DNA of 64,000 nt from an uncultured Dyadobacter sp. Its GTDB lineage: Bacteria > Bacteroidota > Bacteroidia > Cytophagales > Spirosomataceae. The translations under genes were made by a program, and so were the position numbers. Of the stretch, positions 45,974 through 55,470 are shown piece by piece. The first letter of the stretch is position 1; each line of letters starts with the position of its first letter. The notes under the pieces are model-generated. The model had not been told where the DNA came from and made no database searches. It worked only from the letters and a program-made list of their open reading frames with translations. The stretch is from NCBI RefSeq assembly GCF_946482605.1, contig NZ_CAMLSE010000025.1:1-64000 (forward strand), read 5' to 3'.

Positions 45974-46716
45974 TGAGAGAGCTGGTAACCGTTATTATCC
46001 CTATTCTCGGAGCTCAGATCAACCCGACAGAGGAAAAACTGTTGCACCATGCGCTGAACATACTTTCGAAGCATCCTATCATATTTGTGGCGGGAGAGCA
46101 TACTGACTTGTCGGTTGTCCGCGAACATGCGGCAGATATCGACGTTATACACTTCCCTCAGCGCTATTTCGAATCACGACAGCATTTGAGTCAGTTACTC
46201 CTCATGCCCGACTTTTACGATCGGTTCAACTGGTGCGAATTTCTGCTGATACACGAACTGAACAGCTGGGTCATACGGGACGAACTTTTTTACTGGTGCA
46301 AGCAAGGGTACGATTACCTGAAATGCAGGTCCCTGCTCTCCGATCCGGGCATCCTGAAACGGCTTACGGGCCTGACAGATGACGAAAAACGAGTATACGG
46401 GGAGGGTTATACCAACAATGGGCTTTACCTTTGCCGGATCGACCGTATGAGCCGCACATTGAAAAGTAAGAATAAAACGGCTCGTCAGTACCGCCACGAT
46501 GCGGATATACCGTGCGCAGATTCTGTGTTCTGGGATCTGGAAGCGAACCGTTTCTGGCCTTATTTACGAAAACCAACAGGAATGGTACTGAAACATTTTG
46601 CAGAAAATGGTGTCTATTCCGATACAGAGAAAAATCTGCCTTTCGCATTAACCGGCATTTCAGGGAACAACATCCATGAGGTGCCTTATTTTAAAACTTT
46701 GCCGGAAACGGAATAA
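45973..46716 (+). CDS. DUF5672-type putative glycosyltransferase
   Basis: A 247-residue protein matching the DUF5672 pattern: VTVIIPILGAQINPTEEKLL at the start, HFPQRYFESRQHLSQLLL, FLLIHELNSWVIRDELFYWC, then KQGYDYLKC. The family is found in polysaccharide loci and is presumed to have a glycosyltransferase fold. In most members, as I recall, an aspartate sits where this protein has N in ELNSW, so the metal-binding residue may be altered. It lies between two GT8-like paralogues, overlapping the first by one base. Confidence 0.75.
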   Translation: MRELVTVIIPILGAQINPTEEKLLHHALNILSKHPIIFVAGEHTDLSVVREHAADIDVIHFPQRYFESRQHLSQLLLMPDFYDRFNWCEFLLIHELNSWVIRDELFYWCKQGYDYLKCRSLLSDPGILKRLTGLTDDEKRVYGEGYTNNGLYLCRIDRMSRTLKSKNKTARQYRHDADIPCADSVFWDLEANRFWPYLRKPTGMVLKHFAENGVYSDTEKNLPFALTGISGNNIHEVPYFKTLPETE

Positions 46717-46722
46717 GCGTTC

Positions 46723-47676
46723 ATGAATATTATCTACACAGTCTGTAATCGAACTAACCTGGCGCACGCACTGGCTCTGGCCGATTCTGTGTTACAATAC
46801 CAGCCGGATCATGTTTTCTATGTGGGTATGGTGGATTCTGTACCGGCGGAGAGACTCCCCCTGCACGTCCGGCCGATCCTTGTGTCTGAGCTGACAATCC
46901 CGGACTGGGAGGGCATGAAAGCGGAATACTTCGACTATGAATTGCTTCCGGCATGCCGTCCCTGGTTTGCTTTGGAACTGCTTAAAAGGAATCCTGAATG
47001 CAGACACTTAACTTTCCTGGCACCCACGGTGGTACTCAGAAAGTCATTTAACAATGTTCTGGCTTCGGATCATGAGGTGTTTCTGACACCCAATATCGCC
47101 GCTCCCCTTAAGCGTTCCGATATCCTGGACGACAAAAGGATTTTGAATGCAGGGATGTTCCATTCCGGGAGTTGGACACTAAGACCGTCCGAAAAAGTAA
47201 CCAATATGCTCGAATGGTGGGCGACACGCACCATCGACCGCGCAAAGTTCGATCTTTGCAATGGCATGAATACGGATCAGCTCTGGCTCAATTATGTTCC
47301 GGTTTGGGTTCCGGCGAGCCAAACCATTTACCATGCCGGGTGGCATTATGGCTTGAATGCGATCCTGAACCGAAAGCTTTCCGCAGAACAGGATGGCTAT
47401 CGGGTCGACGGCCAGCCGCTTATTTCCCTGGATTTCGCCGGCCTTTGCTTTTTTGACCCGATCTGGTCCGACCATGTCGGGTTGTTGAAACAAAACAAGG
47501 TTTTTCATGCATTGTTCAACGACTACAAATCCGCAGTGAGGGATAAACAAAATCAGTTTCCGATGGTTGGACAACCCGCTTTCGGCAAAGTAGTGCCGAT
47601 AAGTAAAAACAGGATTATGAGGAATGGAATTGCGTCGAAGCTCAAAGCTCTGACAACAATCATCGATCAGTTTTAA
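46723..47676 (+). CDS. GT8-like paralogue lacking the DxD motif
   Basis: A 317-residue homologue of the GT8-like protein encoded 0.7 kb upstream. Shared points are the N-terminal TVCNRTNLAHALALADSV segment, the FDLCNGMNTDQLWLNYVPVW segment against DLCNGLFVDQNWMNFLPLF, and a late F-D-P/H-Y-S segment. The metal-binding DPD of the paralogue is replaced by A100-P-T102 (LTFLAPTVVL), and the conserved Lys by Arg (ACRPWFA). Without DxD it is unlikely to be a normal metal-dependent transferase. It may be a regulatory or substrate-binding partner, or may use another mechanism. Confidence 0.8.
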   Translation: MNIIYTVCNRTNLAHALALADSVLQYQPDHVFYVGMVDSVPAERLPLHVRPILVSELTIPDWEGMKAEYFDYELLPACRPWFALELLKRNPECRHLTFLAPTVVLRKSFNNVLASDHEVFLTPNIAAPLKRSDILDDKRILNAGMFHSGSWTLRPSEKVTNMLEWWATRTIDRAKFDLCNGMNTDQLWLNYVPVWVPASQTIYHAGWHYGLNAILNRKLSAEQDGYRVDGQPLISLDFAGLCFFDPIWSDHVGLLKQNKVFHALFNDYKSAVRDKQNQFPMVGQPAFGKVVPISKNRIMRNGIASKLKALTTIIDQF

Positions 47677-47695
47677 TTTAGCGAAACAGGATCCT

Positions 47696-48583
47696 ATGCA
47701 TTTTTTAGAAAAAACCACGCAAGACCTGCGGAACTTCGTATCGGCGCTCAACATAACGCCCGTGACAAGTGGAAATGCCGGCCGCTTTCCGAAACTGACT
47801 ATTATCACACCATCCTACAACCAGGCAGCTTTTCTGGAACGGACGATCCTCAGTGTACTGAACCAGAACTATCCGAACCTGGAATATTTTATTGTCGACG
47901 GAGGCTCGACCGACGAGAGTGTTGAAGTGATAAAAAAGTACGAACAATACCTTTCCTGGTGGGTTTCGGAGAAAGATCGCGGGCAAGTCCACGCCATCAA
48001 CAAAGCATTGGAGCGGGCTACGGGCGACTATATCAGCTTCCAAAATTCGGACGATGTATATTTCCCGGGCACATTCTCTCGTTTTGGAGAGGCAGCTTTG
48101 AAATATCAGGCAGATATCCTCTACGGGGACCTGTACATGATCACAACCGACGACGAAGTGACCGAACTACTGAAAACAACATCTTACAATTTCGATTGCC
48201 AGATCATGGAAGGGATGCAGATCCACAACCAGTCGTTGTTCTTCAAAAGGTCGCTGGTTGAAAGATACGGGATGTTCGACGAATCCTTTCGGTTTGCATT
48301 CGACTACGATTTTATAACACGTTACACATCGCACAAATCCACTACCACACGCAAGGTAGACGGCCTCGGAGGCGCTTTGCGTGTGCATGCGGAAGCGAAG
48401 TCGTCGACCATTGCCACCACGATAGGACGGGAGGAACATGCGCGCGTACAAAAATTGTACATTTCAACGAATGCGTCCGCGGTAGTCAACAAAATCAAGT
48501 ATCTTTGGTGTCGTATCCGTAAAATCGCCTATTTCATTCTGCGATTTGATTTTCAATACATCAGATTCAGGCTTTCCAGATGA
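47696..48583 (+). CDS. Glycosyltransferase family 2
   Basis: A 295-residue GT-A enzyme with the usual N-terminal pattern (LTIITPSYNQAAFLERTI, IVDGGSTDES) and the metal-binding NSDD (SFQNSDDVYFPG). The C-terminal third is helical and basic. It overlaps the next gene by 4 bp (ATGA). Donor and acceptor are unknown. Confidence 0.9.
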   Translation: MHFLEKTTQDLRNFVSALNITPVTSGNAGRFPKLTIITPSYNQAAFLERTILSVLNQNYPNLEYFIVDGGSTDESVEVIKKYEQYLSWWVSEKDRGQVHAINKALERATGDYISFQNSDDVYFPGTFSRFGEAALKYQADILYGDLYMITTDDEVTELLKTTSYNFDCQIMEGMQIHNQSLFFKRSLVERYGMFDESFRFAFDYDFITRYTSHKSTTTRKVDGLGGALRVHAEAKSSTIATTIGREEHARVQKLYISTNASAVVNKIKYLWCRIRKIAYFILRFDFQYIRFRLSR

Positions 48584-49923
48584 ATTGGAGTTTACTTAAT
48601 GTAGCCAGTAATTTTACTTATCTCCGGTATTCCATGGGCATCGCGATGATGTTCAACGGGTTTCCGCTGATATTTTTCATACGTGACACCTTAGGCGTTG
48701 GGCCCGCAAGCAGTATTTTTACCGCGATCTTCTTCTCGTTGGCATTACTGCTGATGGTCCCTGCTACGCTCTTCAAACGCCTCTACAAGCCGAATGTCAT
48801 TTTGCTTAACCTCGGGCTAGGCTTCATGCTGCTCACGCTCTACTATTTCCTGTTCATGAATTCGGGGGGCAAATCACTGGCGGATACCGGCAACTTTGTC
48901 TTTACATTCGGCTTTCTGATCCTCCTCATACATGTTCCCAACGATGTCAAGGATACGCTGATCCAGGTACTTTTCCTTTTTTCCTTTTTTACCAACATTA
49001 CCCTTGTTTACTCGCTCATTACCGACCCTAACTGGACACCCGGGATGCGAGCGGCCGTAAACTTTGCCAACGAAGGTGCACAACCTGGTGGAAATCCGCA
49101 CATTACGGCCCGTAACGGGGTTATCTGCATGCTTTCAGCCATCGTTCTCCTGGGCAATACGAAACACCTGCTCACGCGTTTGTTCTTGTTCTTCTCGGTA
49201 TTGTTCGGGCTCGGGGTGGTCGTACTTTCATTGGCTAAATCCAGCTACCTGGGTCTGGGAATCGCATTTGCAGCCTACTTCCTCTTTCATTTCAAGATTT
49301 CAGATGTTACCAGTGCTATCGGAAATGCATTCAAATTCAGGAATGTGATCTTCATTGTGCTAATTCTGCTTAGTATCAACTACTTCCTGAGCAGATATGG
49401 CGACATTCTTAACCTGTTGCTAGGTTATTGGGATATTTTCGAAGACCGGATCATGAACGTGATCTTCACTTCCACCGGCGTAAGGCTTTCAGAAGAAGCG
49501 GACGTCGATTACTCGGCAATGGGACGTGTGAGCGGTTTTGGTGAGTTTCTGGAAACCCTATTTTCCTGGGATATTTTCCTTGGCCGAGGCTATAAGAACG
49601 ATTACCTGGATGTTCCACTGCTGGAATCCTGGGTAAACCACGGAGTCTTCGGATTTGTATTTTTCACAGGTTTTAACATTTTCCTTTTCATATTCGTGAT
49701 ACGGGAAGTTCGGCGCCATACGAATCCATTAACCACCTTCCTCGCTTATTTCTTCCTGTCGATGGCGGTGTTGCTCGTAACAGGCGGCCGTCCCTATGAC
49801 ATCGCTTTCTGGTTCCCTTATTCCGTCATGATTCGCTTCCTGGGTATCAAATACCTGGACAGTTTTTCGAGGAAAAGGGTATCCCGTCCGAAAGCACAGC
49901 CTTTGAGTCCCGTAACCACCTGA
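48580..49923 (+). CDS. O-antigen ligase/polymerase-like membrane protein
   Basis: A 447-residue protein with about twelve membrane helices and one longer extracytoplasmic loop near residues 285-340 (LSEEADVDYSAMGRVSGFGE, then LGRGYKND and SWVNHGVFGF), the layout of the WaaL/Wzy family. In an ABC-export locus a ligase (WaaL-type) is more likely than a polymerase, since the chain is finished before export. This is inference; the family is too diverse to tell by motif. Confidence 0.75.
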   Translation: MNWSLLNVASNFTYLRYSMGIAMMFNGFPLIFFIRDTLGVGPASSIFTAIFFSLALLLMVPATLFKRLYKPNVILLNLGLGFMLLTLYYFLFMNSGGKSLADTGNFVFTFGFLILLIHVPNDVKDTLIQVLFLFSFFTNITLVYSLITDPNWTPGMRAAVNFANEGAQPGGNPHITARNGVICMLSAIVLLGNTKHLLTRLFLFFSVLFGLGVVVLSLAKSSYLGLGIAFAAYFLFHFKISDVTSAIGNAFKFRNVIFIVLILLSINYFLSRYGDILNLLLGYWDIFEDRIMNVIFTSTGVRLSEEADVDYSAMGRVSGFGEFLETLFSWDIFLGRGYKNDYLDVPLLESWVNHGVFGFVFFTGFNIFLFIFVIREVRRHTNPLTTFLAYFFLSMAVLLVTGGRPYDIAFWFPYSVMIRFLGIKYLDSFSRKRVSRPKAQPLSPVTT

Positions 49924-49972
49924 CACGCTCCTCCGAGCCCGGGCCGCTCAAAAGGTTCCCTATTATTTACGC

Positions 49973-51022
49973 ATGAAAAACAGAGTCGAACAACTGGATG
50001 GGCTAAGGGGCATTTTTTCTGTCCTCGTCATCGCCCATCACCACAATGCATTCAAGGACTCGGTTTTTTACAATAACTTTTTCGTCATCAATGCGAGTCT
50101 CTTCGTAGACTTTTTCTTTGTCCTGAGCGGATTTGTAATTGCACTCAATTATGTGAACCGCATCCACAGCGCAGGCGATTTTCTCACATTCCTGAAAAAA
50201 CGCTTTATCCGTCTCTACCCGCTGCTGTTCTATACGGAAGCTGTATTCGTAGTGGCTAACCTGTTGGGCGAACATAGCCCGATGAAAAACGTGGGCGGTC
50301 TCGGACTGGGTTATTATCTGTACACCTCGTTCGACACCCTGACCTTCATGGGTTCCAGTACGGTGTTCGGAGCATGGATCAGCAACAACTATCCCTCTTG
50401 GTCCATTTCAGCGGAAATGATCTCCTATATCGTCTTTGGTTTGATCGTCTGGCTTTTGCCGAAAATCAAATATCCGATGTTCGTGATCGTGGCCCTTTTA
50501 TCGGCGTTGTTCATCTATTCGAGAGGCGAATACCTGCTGGCCTACGACTACGGCTTTGTCCGCGCGCTGTTATGCTTTTCGCTGGGGATTTTTACACACC
50601 GCTTCCTGAGTACCAGAAGTTACAGGCTATCCGGATTCGAAATTCCATTCCTCGTTTTGCTCATCCTTTCTATGTACGGTGTACATCACTGGGAGCTGAA
50701 TCTTTGGAAACTCATCTTTCCGTTCATATTCTCCCTGGGCATTATCATTTTTGCCAGTTCCACGGGTGTTGTCACGCAGCTACTGAGCAGCAAGCCTTTT
50801 CAGTATTTGGGTAAAATCTCCTATTCTATTTATCTGAACCACGCCATCGTACTGATATTTGTCAACATCGTACTTTTCCGCATTTTGAAAACGCCCGAAA
50901 CAGAGCTGATGATCGGCATTTCATTGCTGACGTCGATTACATTGACCATTTTCTACTCCCATTTCACCTACGAATACGTGGAAAAAAGAGTGGGCAAATT
51001 CCTGAGGGACAACTGGAAATAA
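49973..51022 (+). CDS. Membrane acyltransferase, OafA/YrhL (acyltransferase 3) type
   Basis: A 349-residue protein with about ten hydrophobic segments. The N-terminal pattern EQLDGLRGIFSVLVIAHHHN with the conserved histidine and VDFFFVLSGFVIALNY match the acyltransferase-3 family, which adds O-acetyl or other acyl groups to surface glycans. It lies 49 bp after the ligase-like gene and is the last gene of the polysaccharide set. Confidence 0.9.
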   Translation: MKNRVEQLDGLRGIFSVLVIAHHHNAFKDSVFYNNFFVINASLFVDFFFVLSGFVIALNYVNRIHSAGDFLTFLKKRFIRLYPLLFYTEAVFVVANLLGEHSPMKNVGGLGLGYYLYTSFDTLTFMGSSTVFGAWISNNYPSWSISAEMISYIVFGLIVWLLPKIKYPMFVIVALLSALFIYSRGEYLLAYDYGFVRALLCFSLGIFTHRFLSTRSYRLSGFEIPFLVLLILSMYGVHHWELNLWKLIFPFIFSLGIIIFASSTGVVTQLLSSKPFQYLGKISYSIYLNHAIVLIFVNIVLFRILKTPETELMIGISLLTSITLTIFYSHFTYEYVEKRVGKFLRDNWK

Positions 51023-51115
51023 TAATGCGATCTGTCATCGCTTGACATCGAGACGGCTTGAAGTAAACCTTTCGGCATTCAGATTGGTTATCTTTTCAGC
51101 ATAAACATTTGAACC

Positions 51116-51412
51116 ATGGCAACATTTTCAGAGCTTATCAATAGCGACAAACCAGTGCTGGTTGACTTTTCCGCCGAATGGTGCGGGCCTTGTAAAATGA
51201 TGAAGCCGATCCTCGAAAAGGTAAAGGCGGAAATCGGCGATTCAGCGACGATCATCAAAGTGGATGTCGATAAAAACCAGTCGGCCGCGCAGGCGTACCG
51301 CATTCAGGGAGTGCCTACACTGATCGTTTTCAAGAACGGCAAACCGCTCTGGCGCCAATCCGGTGTGGTGCAGGCTGATCAGCTGAAATCCGTTATCCAG
51401 CAATATATCTAA
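51116..51412 (+). CDS. trxA: Thioredoxin
   Basis: A 98-residue thioredoxin with the active site W22-C23-G24-P25-C26 and the cis-proline segment [12 protein letters not shown]. The conserved D17 ([10 protein letters not shown]) is present. It is a cytoplasmic dithiol reductase with no signal peptide. The 93-bp gap after the acyltransferase gene suggests its own promoter. Confidence 0.93.
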   Translation: MATFSELINSDKPVLVDFSAEWCGPCKMMKPILEKVKAEIGDSATIIKVDVDKNQSAAQAYRIQGVPTLIVFKNGKPLWRQSGVVQADQLKSVIQQYI

Positions 51413-51445
51413 ATATCAATCCTGTCCCCTGATCCGAAGTCCGCG

Positions 51446-52009
51446 ATGCTGAAAAGTAATCAATTCGAAATAATTAGAGACCAAGATTTTAGCATCGAGT
51501 CCTTTAACGGGGACAGTTTTGAACAAGTCAAGTTTATTCAATGCATCTTTTCGGATCTTTCCGGCATCGATTTCATCGATTGCGTCTTTCAGGATTGTAA
51601 TCTCAGCAATGCGTCCGTCAAAAACTGCAAGCTATCCGACATCGATTTCATCAATTGCAAATTGACCGGCATCAACTTTTCGGAGGCTAAGGATTTTGCG
51701 TTTACAGCCACTTTTGAAAACTGCATTCTGGACTATGCTATTTTTGAAAGGAAAAAACTCGGCAAAACCACTTTCAGTAACTCAAAGGTCCACGGCGCCG
51801 ACTTCACGCAAGCTGACCTATCCAAATGCAAAATTCACAACAGCGATTTCTGGGATGCTGTTTTTGATAATACCAATCTTTCCGGCGTCGACTTTTCTAC
51901 CAGTAAAAACTTCACGATCGACCCGACCAGTAACAAAATCCGCAAGGCTAAATTCCTTTCTTCCGACCTCGCCGGCCTCCTGACCAAATTTGATATAATT
52001 ATTAAATAG
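51446..52009 (+). CDS. Pentapeptide-repeat protein
   Basis: A 187-residue protein of tandem A(D/N)LxF-type repeats (for example IDFINCKLTGINFSEAKDF, SNSKVHGADFTQADLSKCK), which fold as a square beta-helix. The family includes Qnr and McbG proteins that protect DNA gyrase, but most members have no known partner. It begins 34 bp after the thioredoxin gene; no obvious link to its neighbours is seen. Confidence 0.85.
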   Translation: MLKSNQFEIIRDQDFSIESFNGDSFEQVKFIQCIFSDLSGIDFIDCVFQDCNLSNASVKNCKLSDIDFINCKLTGINFSEAKDFAFTATFENCILDYAIFERKKLGKTTFSNSKVHGADFTQADLSKCKIHNSDFWDAVFDNTNLSGVDFSTSKNFTIDPTSNKIRKAKFLSSDLAGLLTKFDIIIK

Positions 52010-52069
52010 TGCTTTGAACGCCTGACCATTTTTTGTTTCTTGACCTGTCAAATTTTCACCCGTCAGGTT

Positions 52070-53179
52070 ATGTCCACCCAGTTCTTTGCAGAAAAAGTTT
52101 ATACAGGTCAGGAAGTCCTATTCAATCAGATTATCATTACCGAAAACGGCAAAATCAAAGCCATAGAAGGCGGGACCGCCCGCACAGGCATGCCGCAGTT
52201 CACGAATGTCGCACCCGGTTTTTTCGATAGTCACATCAATGGCGGCGAGCAATACTACTTCACCGAGCGGGCCGACGAAGAAACCATCGACGATATTTAC
52301 CAGGCGAGCGTAAGAACCGGTACAGGCTATGTACTCCCCACGCTCATTACCTCGCCCCACGACAATATCCTGAAAGGCATCGAGGCAACGCGGCGTTATA
52401 TGGAGAAAAATCCGGATTCCGGTGTGCTGGGAATGCACCTGGAAGGACCGTTTCTCAACCCGATCAAACGCGGTGCGCATTTACCGGCTTTTGTGAGGAA
52501 ACCTGAAAACACTGAACTGGAAGAGATTATTCATTACGGAAAAGATGTTATCCGCCTGATCACGATCGCGCCCGAAATGTTTACGCCGGAGCAGCTCCAA
52601 ATGCTCCTGGACTCGGGCATTACCGTTTCCGCCGGGCATTCCAACGCAACTTACGCCGAAGCAATGGACGCTTTCGACCAGGGCATTCAACTGGTGACGC
52701 ATTTGTACAATGCGATGTCGGCATTCGGGCACCGCGCTCCCGGGCTCGTTGGTGCTACTTTTGATACCGAGTCGGTGTACGCGCCGGTGATCGTCGACGG
52801 CACCCATTGTGATTATGGAGCCGCCAGCGTGGCCTATAAGATCAAAAAAGACAAACTCTTCCTGATTTCCGATGCATTGTTCCTCGGGCAAAAGGTGACA
52901 GAGTTCAAATGGGGTGAATTTGATGCCAGTCTGAAAGATGGTAAGTATATCAATTCCGACGGCAATCTCGCAGGTGCGACCATTTCCCTGGGCGACGCCG
53001 TACGGAACGCAGCGGCGATTCTGGGTGTACCGGTGCAGGAAGCTGTCGAGATGGCGACCATCAGGCCGGCGAAAGCGTTGGGTATTGATGACCGCATCGG
53101 CAGCATTGCGCCAGGTTACCCGGCTGTTTTCACAACATTCGACGACGCTCTCGAAACTTTCGAAGTCAAAAAATTCTGA
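52070..53179 (+). CDS. nagA: N-acetylglucosamine-6-phosphate deacetylase
   Basis: A 369-residue amidohydrolase that removes acetate from GlcNAc-6-phosphate. I chose the ATG at 52070 (MSTQFFAEKV) over an upstream in-frame TTG at 52040. Family motifs are complete: FDSHINGG, GMHLEGPFLNPIKRGAH (metal glutamate), SAGHSNATYAEA and LVTHLYNAMSAFGHRAPG (metal histidines), and LISDALFLG (catalytic aspartate). It abuts the convergent radical SAM gene with no gap. A 7-bp hairpin at 53210-53228 lies beyond the stop but lacks a T-run. Product feeds amino-sugar catabolism or wall recycling. Confidence 0.93.
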   Translation: MSTQFFAEKVYTGQEVLFNQIIITENGKIKAIEGGTARTGMPQFTNVAPGFFDSHINGGEQYYFTERADEETIDDIYQASVRTGTGYVLPTLITSPHDNILKGIEATRRYMEKNPDSGVLGMHLEGPFLNPIKRGAHLPAFVRKPENTELEEIIHYGKDVIRLITIAPEMFTPEQLQMLLDSGITVSAGHSNATYAEAMDAFDQGIQLVTHLYNAMSAFGHRAPGLVGATFDTESVYAPVIVDGTHCDYGAASVAYKIKKDKLFLISDALFLGQKVTEFKWGEFDASLKDGKYINSDGNLAGATISLGDAVRNAAAILGVPVQEAVEMATIRPAKALGIDDRIGSIAPGYPAVFTTFDDALETFEVKKF

Positions 53180-55378
53180 TTATAGAACGAGCAATCCGCC
53201 ATCTTTAAGCTCCCGCCACGTGCGGGAGTTGGTGAAGGATTCAAAACTGCCCAAGCCGGTTGTCTCGAAATCATTTTTAAATCGCTCCAATGCATAAGGC
53301 TCCGGATTCGCGACCAGGAGATCAGGCAGCATTTCGGTCAGCCATTCACCTACGGCCACATCGGCTTCAATTGCCCATTCCTTCTTTTTATTGTAAAAAA
53401 CGAGCTCGGCGATTTCGAAGACCTTCTTACCCTTCCGCTCCTCGAAAACCGACATTTCCGGCAAACTGCCGGTCCATACCACGATCGCATTCGGTCTGAC
53501 GATGCTTTCCGGCAATTCGCGGACGCTTCTTTCAATGTAGTTGGGCGAAATGGAAGTCGGCGGTGTTTTGAAATCAAACCATTCGGACAATGGAAAGTCG
53601 AGACAAACACCGTGCATATAATTGAACAGCGACTTTCTCAAACCTTCAGCATAGCGATCATGATCAGCACCCAGCGGATCTTGATGTTCGAGGTCGTTGT
53701 TGGCAAATGTGCCGGTATCCGGTCCTAGTCGCATTACATCAAACTCTTCCGGATACAAGCCAACAGGGCTGTGCGCCGTCATCGCAAAACGATGCCAGAA
53801 ACCCGATTGTACGATTCCCAGTTGAAACAGCTGTCGTACCATTTCCAGCGCGTCTATCGTTTCCTGGGCAGTTTGTGTCGGGAAACCATACATCAGGTAC
53901 GCGTGCACCATAATGCCTGCCTGCGTAAAAGCATCCGCCACACGCGCAACCTGTGCAACGGTAACGCCTTTCTTCATTCTTTCCAATAGGCGGTCGGACG
54001 CCACTTCCAACCCGCCTGAAATGGCAATGCAGCCCGACGCTTTCAACAGCAAACAAAGGTCGTGCGTGAAGTTTTTCTCAAAACGGATATTGGTCCACCA
54101 GACGACCGTCAGCTTCCTGCGGATAATTTCCAATGCAAGATCGCGCAGCAATGCAGGCGGAGCGGCTTCGTCGACAAAATGGAAGCCATTCTGCTGCGTT
54201 TGCTCAATGATTTCCTCAATTCGATCGCAGAGCAAGGCGGCCGTCATCGGTTCGTAACGACGGATATAATCCAGCGAAATGTCGCAGAAAGAGCATTTAC
54301 CCCAATAACAGCCATGTGCCAGCGTCAGCTTGTTCCACCGCCCATCGCTCCACAAGCGGTGCATCGGATTGACGATCTCGATTACCGAGAGATAGTCATT
54401 GAGGGGCAAATCGCTGTAATCCGGCGTACCGGTATCGCGCTGGGGTACGTCCTTTTCTTTGGCGCCATTGTGATAGACGACCTGGCCCTCAACCAGCGAA
54501 TAAACCCTTTTCAGCAGCGAAAGCTCCCGTTCGCCGTCCAGGTATTCCAGCAGCGATTGCAACGGTGCCTCGCCATCGTCCAGGCATACAAAATCAATAT
54601 AGTTGAAAACCCGCGGCTCTTTCAATGAACGCAGTTCCGTATTCGCAAACCCTCCGCCCATGACGATTTCAATGTGCGGATAATGCCTTTTCAGATACTG
54701 CCCGCATTTAAACCCGCCATACAAATTGCCGGGAAACGGCACCGAGATGCAGACAATATCCGGATTGTACTGCTTTACCTTTTTTTCCAGTACTTCTTTC
54801 AGTATCTCGGAAAGCAAGGTATCCGGCATTTCCAGCGCATTCTCCATTTCATCAAAGCTCGTCGCAGAACGACCGAGCCGTTCGGCATACCTGCTGAAAC
54901 CGAAATGCGGATCGATGGCCTCCTGAATCAGGTCGCCGAGATCTTCGAGGTAAAGCGTTGCAAAGTGTCTGGCCTTGTCGTGAATACCCATTGTACCGAA
55001 TGCCCAGTCAAGGTCTTCGAGCTGCTGAAAACGGCTTGCCTCGGGCAGATAATTACGGTCACAAATGCTGTGGGCGAGCGTCGGGTTCCGGTTTTTCAGA
55101 AAACGGATCACCGGATCGATGGTACCGATGTAGTCGGCGCGAAGCGCATACACACGGAAACTATTGTCCGTCAGCTCAATATCCGACGCTTCAAGCATTG
55201 CAAACAGTTTTTTCAGTCCTTTGGAAGAAAACAGTTCCAGGATCACGTCTATCCCCAGATCAGCCTGATACGACTCCCGGCCAAGCGTGTTCAAAAAGCC
55301 TTTGAGGTAAGCGGTGGCGGGGTATGGCGTATTGAGCTGGGTAAATGGCGGGGTAATGAGCAGCGTTTTCTTTTTCAC
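53180..55378 (-). CDS. B12-binding-domain radical SAM protein
   Basis: A 732-residue protein. The N-terminal 340 residues contain a cobalamin-binding-like Rossmann fold (NPDIVCISVPFPGNLYGGFK, HIEIVMGGGFAN) and the 4Fe-4S site follows at C357-x4-C362-x2-C365 (GCYWGKCSFCDIS), one residue wider than the classical CX3CX2C. The radical SAM barrel continues with GGLEVASDRLLERMKKGV and HAYLMYGFPTQT. The last ~150 residues are a separate domain (about 590-732). The substrate is unknown; related proteins carry out methylations or ring rearrangements. It has no cofactor or substrate gene beside it. Confidence 0.87.
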   Translation of the reverse strand: MKKKTLLITPPFTQLNTPYPATAYLKGFLNTLGRESYQADLGIDVILELFSSKGLKKLFAMLEASDIELTDNSFRVYALRADYIGTIDPVIRFLKNRNPTLAHSICDRNYLPEASRFQQLEDLDWAFGTMGIHDKARHFATLYLEDLGDLIQEAIDPHFGFSRYAERLGRSATSFDEMENALEMPDTLLSEILKEVLEKKVKQYNPDIVCISVPFPGNLYGGFKCGQYLKRHYPHIEIVMGGGFANTELRSLKEPRVFNYIDFVCLDDGEAPLQSLLEYLDGERELSLLKRVYSLVEGQVVYHNGAKEKDVPQRDTGTPDYSDLPLNDYLSVIEIVNPMHRLWSDGRWNKLTLAHGCYWGKCSFCDISLDYIRRYEPMTAALLCDRIEEIIEQTQQNGFHFVDEAAPPALLRDLALEIIRRKLTVVWWTNIRFEKNFTHDLCLLLKASGCIAISGGLEVASDRLLERMKKGVTVAQVARVADAFTQAGIMVHAYLMYGFPTQTAQETIDALEMVRQLFQLGIVQSGFWHRFAMTAHSPVGLYPEEFDVMRLGPDTGTFANNDLEHQDPLGADHDRYAEGLRKSLFNYMHGVCLDFPLSEWFDFKTPPTSISPNYIERSVRELPESIVRPNAIVVWTGSLPEMSVFEERKGKKVFEIAELVFYNKKKEWAIEADVAVGEWLTEMLPDLLVANPEPYALERFKNDFETTGLGSFESFTNSRTWRELKDGGLLVL

Positions 55379-55470
55379 AGGAGCATGATTTCTTGGTGCA
55401 AAGGTAGGGGAAATGTATCAGAGGATATTAATTTGTAGCTTTACAACCCGTTATTTGATTGACACACAAC

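Noticed and set aside
53210..53228. 7-bp hairpin just after the nagA stop
   Set aside because: It lies inside the coding end of the convergent gene and has no T-run, so it is not a convincing terminator.
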